Source of the DNA: Amoebophrya sp. A120
Taxonomy: Eukaryota > Sar > Dinophyceae > Syndiniales > Amoebophryaceae
NCBI GenBank assembly: GCA_905178155.1
Contig: CAJINV010000002.1
Span: 10,210,146 to 10,274,145 of the forward strand
DNA: 64,000 nt
Reading direction: 5' to 3'
Both the position numbers and the translations under genes were made by a program. The notes below the pieces were generated by a model that saw nothing but the letters and a program-made list of their open reading frames with translations, made no database searches and had not been told where the DNA came from. This document shows, in pieces, positions 24,759 through 35,700 of this stretch (the stretch's first letter is position 1; every line of letters begins with the position of its first letter).

Positions 24759-26567
24759 TATCAACATGAAAAGCGTCCTCATCCTGGATCCAATCAAAGT
24801 TTGCGTGGCTGATATTAATGCATCAAGGGTCTGCGTTCATGTCTTAATTTGCAATGCTTCGCAGGGCAATAAACAGGTTGTCACCCGGAGCCGCGCCCTG
24901 CGGGGCTTTTGCTAAAAAACGCCTAAAAATTTTACGGGTCGCGCCAAAAGCCGGGACCCAGGCAGCCGGATCACCACATGGCGAGAGCGGCCACAAAGTT
25001 GGCCTCAGGGCGCGCCTACCCGCCCGGGGGTCGGCATCGAAGCAGAACGACGGCCGCTATCCGGCAAAGGCCAAGCGGGCAGGCACGCCCGCCCCGGACA
25101 AAGAGGTGGGCGCGGCACCGGACACAATTAGCGAAATCCGCGGCCGCCTTGAAGGGGGAAAAGGCAACACACCCCGCCAAGGGTCAGGGCGGTGTTCCGG
25201 GGCGTGGTCCACGCGAACGCGCCATCCTTCACCCGGGCCTCGCGAAATTAAGAGTCGGGGAAAAATAAGACGGCGCCAAGGAGCCGGGCCGCGGGCCCTT
25301 GAGGCCGCCTATTCGCCCCACTATCGGCGGGCTTATTTTCACGGCCCGAAAGTTGGCGGGCGCCTTTTTTGCGATTTCGTGTGCGATTTCAGTGTGCAAA
25401 AAAATAAAAGAAAAAATAAGCAAAAAAATAAGACCCCCCGGCCCGTGGCCGGGCGCGCAATAGGTGGGGGAATAAGAGAAAAAATAAGCGTTATTTTAGG
25501 CGAAAAAAATAAAAGAAAAAAATAAGACTTAAAAATAAGAAACAAAAGTAAGACCAAAAAGTAAGACCAAAAAATAAAACCAAAAAGTAAGACCAAAAAG
25601 TAAGACCAAAAAATAAGACCAAAAAGTAAGACCGAAAAGTAAGACCAAAAAGTAAGACCAAAAAGTAAGACGCAAAAACGGGCCAAAAAAATAAGAGCTT
25701 GGGCGCGGCCCTTAATTAGAGCGCAGCAAAGGTCTCGCGCACAAGGATGACACCCCGCCAGCTTTCTCCCAATTCCGGAAGTGCCTCAGGTGGGCGGCCG
25801 CAATGCAGCAGAGACCCGCGAAGAGCAAAAGGGGGCGAAGCCAGAAGCGAAAGCCTGTGCCGGAAAGGGCGAAGGCCATAAATTTTTTAGGCTTTAAATA
25901 GGGCCGCCACCGCAAGGCGCGGCGCAGGGTGAAGGTTGTTTCTTATTTTGGTATCATGCTTCATCTACCTGGGGAGGACTTCTCTTTTCAGGATGGTAAC
26001 TCGTATGCGGCTAGGTGCTGATCCAGACTCTTCGCTGCTTCTTCCACGACGACGCGCGCAGACGACGCAAGAGAGGTGCTCATCTTGTCTTCGTTCTTCT
26101 ATTTTCACTCGTTAAATGTTTTTTCAAACTTCATCATTACGGCTAGACAAGAAAATGACTTGAGTCAAAAGCAAGGCTGCGCTAATGAGGCGTAAAAACA
26201 AATCCACCGCTGCGAACGAGACTTCCATCTTGTAGCGTAGGAGTTGCATGCGGGGCGAGAACGAGAAATTCAACTGCTCATGATTTCTGTGATGCCCTTG
26301 ATCACACGAGCGACCACAAATACTCTCACGGTGCCCTCCTCACGATCTGCTCTCTCCATCCGGTACATTCATATGCAAAAAAAAAAACGACTGCACGAAC
26401 ATCAACACCACGGCGGGAACAGAAGTCTTTAATGCTTGCGACTATCTCTTTTTGTTGCGATCATATTAGGTGGCGCACCTGCACTTGCATTCTTTCAGTC
26501 TGCATTATGATGAAATGGAAACGATATAAGAAAGCTGTCGCGTAACAAGTGAAGTAGAAGTTTTGGT
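24759..26567. other. Anomalous GC-rich island and flanks, no gene assigned
   Basis: From about 24854 to 25920 the sequence is GC-rich and purine-rich, with strings such as GGCCGGGC and CGCGGCCGCC, and unlike all neighbours in composition. Open frames here (24854-25525 +, 25339-25686 -) have no recognisable domain and reflect the biased composition. The right part (25930-26567) returns to the normal background. I cannot identify the source of the island. Confidence 0.6.
25539..25677. repeat. 13-bp tandem repeat (AAAAAGTAAGACC)
   Basis: About ten imperfect copies of the 13-mer AAAAAGTAAGACC, with variants such as AAAAAATAAGACC and AAAAAATAAAACC. On the - strand the array reads as repeated WSYF/LVLLFG peptides, an artefact of the array rather than a protein. 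Confidence 0.9.
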
Positions 26568-28736
26568 TCATTTTTTCTGTCGTTTTTGTTCGTGGGCAAG
26601 GCCTCCATCCCCGTTTTTCAGATACTTTTCCCACTTCTTGTGATTTAAGAACTTGAAGCTGGGCAGGTCCTTGATCTTCAGCAGGTAGTCTTTCAGTTTC
26701 AGCAGCTCAGTGTCGGTCCTCCCGTCTGTGAGTGCGTTCTTGAAGGGCCGGATCTTGAGTCCTTGCTGGGGGTTCAGCAGAAAATTCCGGCCCAAATCGT
26801 CAAACATGATCGTGTTCTCGGGATTGAAGTTTGCGCCGTAGTTCATCTGCTTGGCGTAGCGCCAAATCACCTCCAAAGGCTTGACTTTCACCACCGTTTG
26901 CTTTTTCGCGGACCAGGTGCTGATCATGGCCCGCGCGTCGAGCACGATGCAAAGGTTGAACGCGGTCGCTGGGGCGGCCAGAATTTCCAGCTGCTGCAGC
27001 TTCAAATCGATCCACTGCTTCCCGGTCGCGGACCAGATATGCTACGGAAAAACTACGCCATCAACTCCCTACGTGGTCTCAAGGTGCTAATATAATCATG
27101 TGAGTATTGAGCAAAATCTTATACAAAATTGTTCCAGCATAATTGCCTCGGTCTTTCTTATAGTTCTTTACTCCCTCACACTTACTTCACGCATTGAGAT
27201 GAAGAAATAGGCGACTCATTTCCGTTGGATACCAAATGCCAATGTCGTAATGCGGGTACACGGCGGTGAGGAACTCCATGAGGTACGGTCGGCGAAGCTG
27301 CAGCGCACTTTCTGCCGGGGTGCGGTGGTCGAAAAAGGTGTAGTCAATGTCGAGCATGAGCAGCTTCTTCCCCGGCCGCGGCGGGTTCACGATTTCGATG
27401 TAGTCCTTGCCGCGCGCCACGCGCTTGGCAATCTTGGCGTCGTCGGTTTCTGACAACACCGGTTGAAACACCGTGGACGAGCTGTAGTTGTTATTTGCCT
27501 CGTCGTCAAAGTCGTCGTCCTCGAAATCGTCCAGCGTGTCGGGGTATGCAGCGGGCAAGAGTACTCATACGTATTGACGATACGCGTTTTTGATAGGATC
27601 ATACGCACGACATCGGAAGACTTGTTCTCCGCTTTCAGAATCACAAGGCCACGAGACAGATTTAGAAATAGTGAAGTAGAGTAGAACGCTGTAAATATTA
27701 AACGATGTCTCATCTCTGGCTGGCAAGCTTCCTTCGTGGTGCAAAAAGACCACGACTCAAAACCGCATATGATCGTCGTGCCAAGGACTTTTGCGCAGGA
27801 TACGGTGGAACTGGCCAGGTCGTTAAACACGTCCATCATGGCATTGATCTCTGTTTCCGGCGACCCTAGAAGCATGACCGGAGAGCTCGGGTTTAGGATC
27901 TTCGCCCCCGCTGCAGTTTCTCCTCCTGGTGTTCCATCGGTTTTCATCTCTTCTTTCGGAACCAAGCTGAGGAAGTAGACCGCCAGTGATAGCGGTTTCT
28001 TCCGTGGACCGCTTTGCAGGGAGGCCGCCGGTTCGAGCTCCTCCTCCTTGATCGTTTTACCCTTGTACACGAGTTTCTGGCGGTGCGGCAGAATCTCGGT
28101 GAGGGAAAAGTATTACAGTGAAAAATGCCCCCCACCCCTGAAATTGCAAAAATTTGTGATGCGAAGTTTCCAAATGAAAACTTTTTGTCATGCATGAAAG
28201 GAGTATGAATCTTTCTGTTGCAGAGTCTAGGCGTGTATCGCATCGCTTGCATGACAAGCGCCGCTTTTGCTGGGGTCTTTTGCAAGACAAATTCTTGCTA
28301 TTCACGATTGGAAACTTGTGATGCTGATAGATGCAAGAGGGCGAAGGAATGTTTCATTTGGAAAGGTTTGCAATACAACTGCTCCCAAGTTCGGGGGTGG
28401 GGGCATTTTTCCTTTTGATAAAAAGAGCTCGTGCTTCAGCTCCTCCACCATGTAAACATGGAGGTCGTGCCCGATTTCGATGTCATAGACCTCTTTTTTC
28501 CATTTTACCTGCAGGATGAAGCTCTGCTGCTGTTTCTGCTGGGTTGAAACATCGGGATCTGATGTCGGCGCTCCAGTAGAGAGATCAATTTTATTTCCCT
28601 CCACTATCTGGGCGGGCGTAGGCTCGCTCGAGGACACGGACATTTCCTTGGAATCTTTTGTTACGTCGGCTGCTCGCGGGAGCTCGGCTGCAGCGGGTTG
28701 CGTCACTTCGGCCTGGTCCGTTGGCAGCATCGGCAT
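26568..28736 (-). CDS. UBLCP1: UBLCP1-type ubiquitin-like CTD/proteasome phosphatase, split by two introners
   Basis: Nuclear HAD-family phosphatase; the human enzyme dephosphorylates the 26S proteasome. Exons on the - strand are 28736-28421, 28105-27812, 27563-27232 and 27032-26568, giving 1407 nt (468 residues). The second exon's 3' end is the least certain. The ubiquitin-like domain spans roughly residues 65-180: LQVKWKKEVYDIEIGHD, then across the introner ELFSLTEILPHRQKLVYKG, then MLLGSPETEINAMMDVF. The FCP1-like HAD domain has the DxDx(T/V) nucleophile motif in LLMLDIDYTFFDHR, YPHYDIGIWSAT across the second introner, and FDDLGRNFLLNPQQGLKIRP. The C-terminus DLPSFKFLNHKKWEKYL is typical of the family. 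Introners lie at 28111-28420 and 27038-27231. The N-terminal 60 residues are a low-complexity addition. Confidence 0.92.
27038..27231 (-). mobile_element. Old, degenerate introner in UBLCP1 (194 bp)
   Basis: On the - strand the ends are TATCCAACGG and CCGTAGCATA, inverted repeats matching at 8 of 10 positions. The flanking five bases are TTTGG (27236-27232) and TCTGG (27037-27033), a duplication with one mismatch. Excision with one copy gives GGC ATT TGG TCC GCG, the conserved IWSAT block of UBLCP1. No register gives GT...AG. The eroded ends suggest an old insertion. Confidence 0.75.
28111..28420 (-). mobile_element. Introner in the ubiquitin-like domain of UBLCP1 (310 bp)
   Basis: On the + strand the ends are TATTACAGTGAAAAATGCCC and the complement GGGCATTTTTCCTTTTGATA, followed inward by a CCCCACCCCTGAA/TTCGGGGGTGGGG pair. 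The duplication AAAAG is at 28106-28110 and 28421-28425. Excision gives GAG CTC TTT TCC CTC ACC GAG on the - strand, restoring the family's SLTxxLPxRQKL block. Junctions are not GT-AG. Confidence 0.92.
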
Positions 28737-29712
28737 GATGAGTTCTCTGTGACAACTTTGGAAATGCAGGTGCTTTTTACGATACTTTCCTTTTCTTCAT
28801 CCTGCAAAAATCACAAAAAACCTCAGGGCCGGTGTCGCTGCTGGGATCACAATGTGTCGCCGTAGGCCTACTAGGACCGAAAGGTAGAGGAGCAATCGCG
28901 ACGTAGATAGCTGCCCTACGTTCTTCATCTTCTATTTTGGTCAAGTGAAGAATAAGAACGTAGCTCTGGCACAACGGGATCGGATCCTCTTCGGTTTGCA
29001 AACACGAACATAGCAGCTTTGCGAACAGGAACAAGTGTCTCTCGCGCGTGAGCAAATGCCTGCAATAAAAGCAGAGTCACTGACTGCACTACTTTTTTAA
29101 ACCAAATTCGTATAAAATTCACACTTTTGTTCAACGGGGCGGTCAATGACCAATTTTTGGTTAAAAGGCTTTTCAAAACAGCGGCTTTTGCTTGTGCTCA
29201 TCTTTACCACAATGGGTGCTCTATGTATTCGGCTTTCTCTGGAACGAGAGAATGCGCGGCGATCGGACTAAAGTAAATTACTGTCTCGGTTTTCCTACTT
29301 TTCATATTTCACTTAAACGTAGAATTGCGTCGGCACCCTACAGCGTCAAAATTCAGCGGAGAGAAAAGCTTATCTTCATATTTGTGGCTGCAAAACGACA
29401 AGCTCCGGATCTGGCAATCATATGCATATGCGGTTGGGGCATTTAAAAGTGAAAGAACAAGCTAAAGCTATGAACATCAAAGCAGACTATCATTTGTAGA
29501 GGGGGCATTGTCCCGGGACCATCAAGAGTTCGCAAAATTTCGAATAACATGAGTGAATGTGTAGTCGGCGCATGGGTGTAAGTAGACGTACAGAAGTCGA
29601 TATCCAGAAAGAGAAACCGCGGCGAGTAGACATAAAGTATCAATCGAATCTGCAATCGTAGTCGACGCAGCATGTTGTGCGACAAAAAAGGTTCATTTGG
29701 TTTGTGAATAAA
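28737..29712. other. Intergenic region, no gene seen
   Basis: About 1 kb between the 3' end of the myosin gene and the start of UBLCP1. Short conflicting frames only; no element. Confidence 0.5.
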
Positions 29713-32700
29713 TCATTCGTCTTTACGCCTCGTGGCTGTGCGGCGGACGAAAGAGATGTGTCCACGCGTTATCAAATGTAAAAATGTCTGGGTCTGGAAG
29801 AGTGTTATACTGTTTTTGCATGACACAGAATGTCTGTCATGGAAGCCCTAGCATCACAGATCTTTAGAGGCCTTCCTGATACCTATTCCGCATGACAAAT
29901 GCCCTCCACGAGTAGCACAAACCGGACTCCTTTTGCTGGTCATGCAATACAGAATTTTTTAGAGTCCAAAGTTAGCATCACATCGTCGATCGATTGTGCC
30001 ACTAGGGCCTTGTGTTCCGGCTACTCCGGATCGCAATCGATGGAGGGCGGGACCTGCACCGGCGACAGGCGCCACCCAACCAACCAACCAACCACAAGTT
30101 CCAACCTTCCAGACCCAGACACTTTTGCAATCCATACGCGTGTCCCCGATCGCCAGGACCGTTTCCATCGCGTTCACAGCCAGGCACAGGGCGTAGCTGT
30201 CTACCTTACTCGGAAGCGCATCCGGGACGTTATCGTGCACTCCAGCTCCTTCGTGTAGCTCGTCCCTTGTTGCAGGCTCCTCCTCTACTGGCGTGCATGC
30301 TGCCGTCGTCAGACAAGCAGGGGAGAGTACTATTGTAGTTGTGGTCTTCTGTTCATCTTCACCCAATAATTTGTTTCGGCTGCTGATGTTGTAATTTTGC
30401 CCTTCCTTCCCTTTCGAAAAATGATCATTCGCGTGTTGAGTCGTGAATCCTTCATCGGTGCATTGTTCCGCCGGCGCGTTCGCCCTACTCACGATCTCTC
30501 CGTCATCATCAACCGGCGAGAGCAGACGTTCTTGCGGCGAGGGACGCTGCACGACCTTCGCCTCCATCGAGCTGGAGGTGCTTCTACTGCTGCAGCTTAG
30601 ACTTTCGCGCGCGTCATCGCGGTGACCAGTCGGTACACTGTCTTCTGTGCGGCGTCGCGCTGGTGATCTTTCGTCGTGTTCTCGTTCCTGATTGTCGACG
30701 GCGGAACTTTTCTCATACGCAAGCAACCGGGTCGCTGAGGAAGCAGCGGCAGCACCAGACAAGCCATTATTGTTTTGGTGACATAACTGGGTCGCAGAAG
30801 ACGACTTGTTTTGCTCATGTAGCACCATCGCACTTTTTTTCCCTGCTACCACAGACGAAGGCTCGTCCTCATTTTTAGCGCAAAGATTACTGTTATCAAA
30901 TGTAAAAATGTCTGGGTCTGGAAGGGTTGGAACTTGTGATGCAAACTCTGGAACACACAAAAATTTGTGTTGCATGAGCGCCAAAAGCTGTCCACTTCTT
31001 GGCACGCAAGTAGGAAGTTTCTCATGCGGGAGAGGCATCATGAGGCGTGCTCAAAACCTGTGATGCTTTTGCCTGCATCAGACGCCATTTTTTTGCGTGA
31101 TCCGAAATATGCATGAGAAATCTCGCAATCTTCCAGACCCAGACATTTTTACATTTGATAACTGTGCACATCGGACGACCCCATCGTCAAGTCGTGCACG
31201 ACCACCGTGCCCGTGTGCTCCTCCGTGCCTGTGACGGCGAAGTACTCGCAACAAAACGTGCTCATCAGGGGGAGGTACTGGTTGGGAGTGACGATTGTGT
31301 AGAGCAAATTAAGCATCAGTAGGGTATTGTGCTTGAACACCAATTCGATAATGCCCACTGCGTCCACACCGAGCGCGTTCACCAAGCAGAGCTGGGAAAA
31401 GGCCGCGGTGTTGTAGCTGCCCATATTACAACCTCCGCCCATCGCTGTCGCGAAAGAACTGGCGTTCGCGCTCGTCAAGCCGCCTGTTGCAGCGGTTGCG
31501 TTTATCGACGCTGCGGAGGCGTACGTAGCCGAGCCGTTTGTATTCCCAGCCGCGGCCGAGGATGCGACTGCGCTCTTCCGCGGCTGCAGGCTCAGACTGG
31601 TGATGGGGTTTTTCGCACCCGCATACTGCAGGGTAGACAGCAGCGGCCTCAGACGGATTTTGCTTGTCGTGATCGAAGTCGCCGTTGCAAAGGTGCGACC
31701 ACGCGCCGGACTGGAAATGCAGCTTGTAGCGTAGTGATTTCCCTTGCTCGAAATGCTCCTGGTTGCAGCTGCCGACCCGGATCGCTGCACGTTCGTAGTA
31801 TGTGCTCTACTGCTACTCGTCGTGGAATTCACCTTACTTGCCGTGGGCGTTGCGGCGGAGGAGGCCGCTGGGCCGCCCGTGCCTATGCCACTGGCTTCCC
31901 ACGCTTCCACTACGTAGATGCACCCGTTTCCGGCGCCGCAGAGGCCAAACCTGCCCGTCTCATCAAACGCCAGGCATCGGATCTCGGCATCCATCTTCAG
32001 TTTCTGAGCCACCTTGTGGTCCTTCGTGGTGATCAATCGCAGCGCTGGCGCGGTGGTGGCGTAGATAAGGTAGCGAGCAGAAGTCGCAGTAGACACGACT
32101 GGGGCTCCTGACAAAGAAGGATTACTGTAGAAATTTACAATGGGCTCAATGTAACAGGCGCAGCTGATGGCGTGCTTGTCCTCGTAGCAAACCAGCAGTT
32201 CCCCCGTTTCGACGTCCCACAACTTTGCTTCGCCGGACAGTGAAGCGGAAAACAGCTGCAGCTTCGGAAAACTGGTACTCGTCTTCGAGGCATGAGGATC
32301 CTGCCTCTGCTCGATACTATTATTTCTTCTCTGGCCGGCCCTTTTTCGACCGCTCCTTCCGGAGACCAGGGACTGTTGTTGCGAGACTGTTGATGCAGGT
32401 GAAGATTCTTGGTAGAGCAAACACAAAGCTGTCACAAGCTGCCCCGCAGTGTGGCCTTGCCACTGCCGTACGAGCGAGGGCCTCATTGCATCCTTGTTTA
32501 TTTCCGCGGTTCTTCCACCGACTTCGGTTGAGCTCACCGACCCTTTTGCTTCGCTGTCCGCCTCAGTATCGCTCCCGCCTGGCGCCCCGTCCGAGATGTC
32601 ACCTGCACCACCAGATCGTTCCTCATCTTGCCCACTGGCTTCAGAAGTTCGCAAGATCTTCTGCTGCTTTCGCTCCAGCTCCGTCCAGGGCAGGTGATAG

Positions 32701-35700
32701 ATAAACAGCTCTCCCTGATCGTTGGCCGCCGCGAGCACGGTTTTTCCTGTTTCCATTCGGTTTCGTTCCCCGTTCATCTTGTTCAACCCCTTCAATCTCT
32801 GCTGCTCATCTCGTCGCTCGTTTTCCCCGCTCCTGTTTCGCGATGCAGGCGCGAAAGAAGAGCAACTGTGGAGAGGTCCGTATTCATTCGTTTTCATTTC
32901 CGGCTGGAAGCACAGCAGTACCAAGGGGTGAGTTCCAGTTTCTTCTTCCGCTTTGATCGCGTAGTCCGCTCCCACGTTCGCCAGGTGCTTGCTCTTTCGC
33001 TCCCGAATGTCCAAAACCCTCGGGGACACGTTGTATTCCTCAAGCGAAGGCTTCAGAAACTGCCGCTGTTCCATCTCTATCCAGGTGCGCCGGTACTGTC
33101 GTAGTGTTTGCTGCTGCTGCTGCTGCTGTCGAAAGGAACCTACACCAAGCGCGGTTAACGATGAGGAGAAACCTACGTTTTCAAGGTCCGGTGAGCTGCT
33201 CGAGAAGTCTTTCTCGGCAGGAACACTTCTACGACCAGGTGGACTGTTGAAATTTTCGAAGCTTCTCCTCCTGCTTTCAGTCTCGCCGCTTGTTTTGCTG
33301 GGATGAGCACCCGGTTTGTTTGGTGGCATCGCAACAAGTTGTCCATCCGCTGGCCCGGTGTCGGACACAGGCGTGGTCATCGGCACCGCAGCTGGGGCGT
33401 CTTCCGCAACGGAGAAAGTTGACGATTTGCTAGGCACCTGCGAGTGCCCCATACCATGCGGACGCATTGCAGGCATTGTAGGGGAGGATGAAGAGGAAGT
33501 GCTATTGCTTGCGGCCTCGCGAAGATACTGACGCGCAGGAGAACCGCCCGTGCCATTTTTGGCCGCTGCTCGGCCGGCATAGTCATCGACTCCATTCGCG
33601 TCTGCAACAGGTTCCTCGTGAAAAAAGTCGAAGTCCCTGGTCAGCATGCGGAACGCCTCTGCTAGACTGGTCGCTTCCACACTGAGACAGCCCAACGCCG
33701 CGGCCTTGGACTTTGCTTCGAACAGGTTGACGCAGCTTTTTCTTCGGATTTTCTTGGAAAAGGAATTATTGTTCTGACCGCTAGTACATAGATGTCCTCC
33801 CGCCTCCCCCCGATGGTTCGAGTCCACGAAGCCCTCCAGGTTTCCAAACAAGAGCCCGTGGCACTTTTTCTGTTTCGCCAACTCCAGTCTCTCCAGTGCG
33901 GTGTCTAAACTTTGCTGGTTTTCAAAGTCATAGTATTCTATGTAAAAACGTCCCCACCCCATAGTCAAGATGGGGTCTCGGCTAGACAAATCCACAAGCT
34001 TTGGCTGTTTTGCATGACAGATCTCAGCTTGTAGTGTAGTGCTGTTTGAGCTATTTCGGCAGCATCACAGATCTAGTGCATCATGCTGATTGGAGCATGG
34101 CAAATTCCAAAACACGACTGGAAAACCCTTCTCATGGGGCTCCGCATGAGAAACATTTTCAGCATGCAGACCTGCATGACAACTCTGGGGTGGGGACGTT
34201 TTTACACAGGATACATAGATGGCGATCACGTACTGGCAGTGGCTCATCTTCGTATCGAGCTCCTGCAAGCTGCAGTCCAGGACGCGCAAATACTTGGCTT
34301 TATGCTGCTGCTGCTTCGAAGGCGAAGACGTGGCGGCCGCGGAAGAGGAAGTACTATTGAAGCCTAAGTTTGCGCTGTTCGTAATTTTGCTTGACGAGAA
34401 GGTCCCGCCGCCCACCAGCGTGTTTATGTTTGTCTCGGGCACGGCAATTTCGTAGTAGCAGGAGTCTGCGTGGTCGCCGATGAAGTTGCAATTGCGTCTT
34501 CGACTGGATGAGGAAACGATTGGCTGCTGAATGACTTTTCGTTTCGTCCCGTTCACTCTACTCCGGCTGGACGAGGCCGATTGCTTGATGTTGCTGTTCA
34601 TCCCATTGTTCAACATTTTGCCCCCGGCGCGATTTTTATTGACATTGTGGTGTGTGGACGAGGGGCCGCTGGTTGCCATCTGCATTTTCTCTTCGATCCT
34701 CTGTCGGTTGTACTGGAAAAGCGCATACTGGTCTGGCGCCAGGTCTCGAATGCACCGCTCAAGCAGCGCCAGTTTCCCGACGTTTTCGCCGACAATGAGC
34801 ACATCCAACATCGCATCCGGCTTCAACAGGTTCTTCACGCTGCTGCGCATCGTCATCTGCGGACTTCGAGCGAAATTCGTAGTACCAGGGCAGGAATTTC
34901 CATCTTGGTCCTCAGTGGTCGCAAGTTGATCTTGCGCCGCATGGCGCGGTGTGCCGCGGACGTATTCGAAGTTATTTTCCTCCACGTCTTCGACACCAGC
35001 CTCAAGTGCAGGAACATCTTCCTCGACAGCTCTTATTCCTCCAGCTTTACGATGACAATTATCCGATTCTTCTTTATCGCCTTTAGCACCGTCGGGTCCA
35101 CCGCGCTCGAGCGACACAAGATGTTTCACCTCGGGGTATCTTTCCAGCGACTGCAAGACCGCGTTGCGCAGCAGCTTACACTGGAACGCGTCCAGCTTGA
35201 GCTGCATCTGGTGGAAGTTCTCCACCTGGGCCTGGAATTTCGCGACGGCGCGGTTCTTCTCCGTTTCCATCTGCAGCTTCAAGAGCGTTTGCTCCTTTTC
35301 CGTCCGCTGCGCCTCCAGGAGCTGCTTGTCCTTTTCCTTCATTTTCTCGTCCGCGGTCCGCACGCCTTCCAATAATCTTTCCTTCTCGGCCAGCCATTCC
35401 TGTTGCTTCACCTGCATCTCCAGGTGCACGACCTCCGCTTTCTCCTGCGCAATGGTCGCGTTCTTCGTGGCCTCCTCGAGCTGCTGCATGTAGTTCTCCT
35501 CTAAACGTCTCGTCGTTTCCTCCTCCTTCTGTTTTACCGCCCGCTCCATCTCCTGCTCCAAATTCCGAACCGCTTCCTCGGAGCCGAGCAGCGTCTGCTT
35601 GAGCTCTTCGATGGATATTTCCTTCGCTTTCAGCTCCTGATCAAATTTATGCTGCTGCTGCAGTTGTTCGGTTTCGTGTTTCTCTTTCAAATCGTGCACG

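Noticed and set aside
24854-25525. 223-residue + strand frame in the GC-rich island
   Set aside because: Composition-driven: Lys/Arg/Gly-rich with no domain, and equally long frames exist on the other strand.
25339-25686. Hydrophobic - strand frame with repeated WSYF/VLLFG units, resembling a membrane protein
   Set aside because: It is a translation of the 13-bp tandem repeat array.
28111-28420. CRISPR-like or satellite repeat, suggested by the recurring inverted words
   Set aside because: No regular spacing or repeated unit; the words are explained by the inverted ends and internal motifs of introners.
29192-29446. 84-residue + strand frame between UBLCP1 and the myosin
   Set aside because: Short, no family likeness, opposite to the surrounding gene array.
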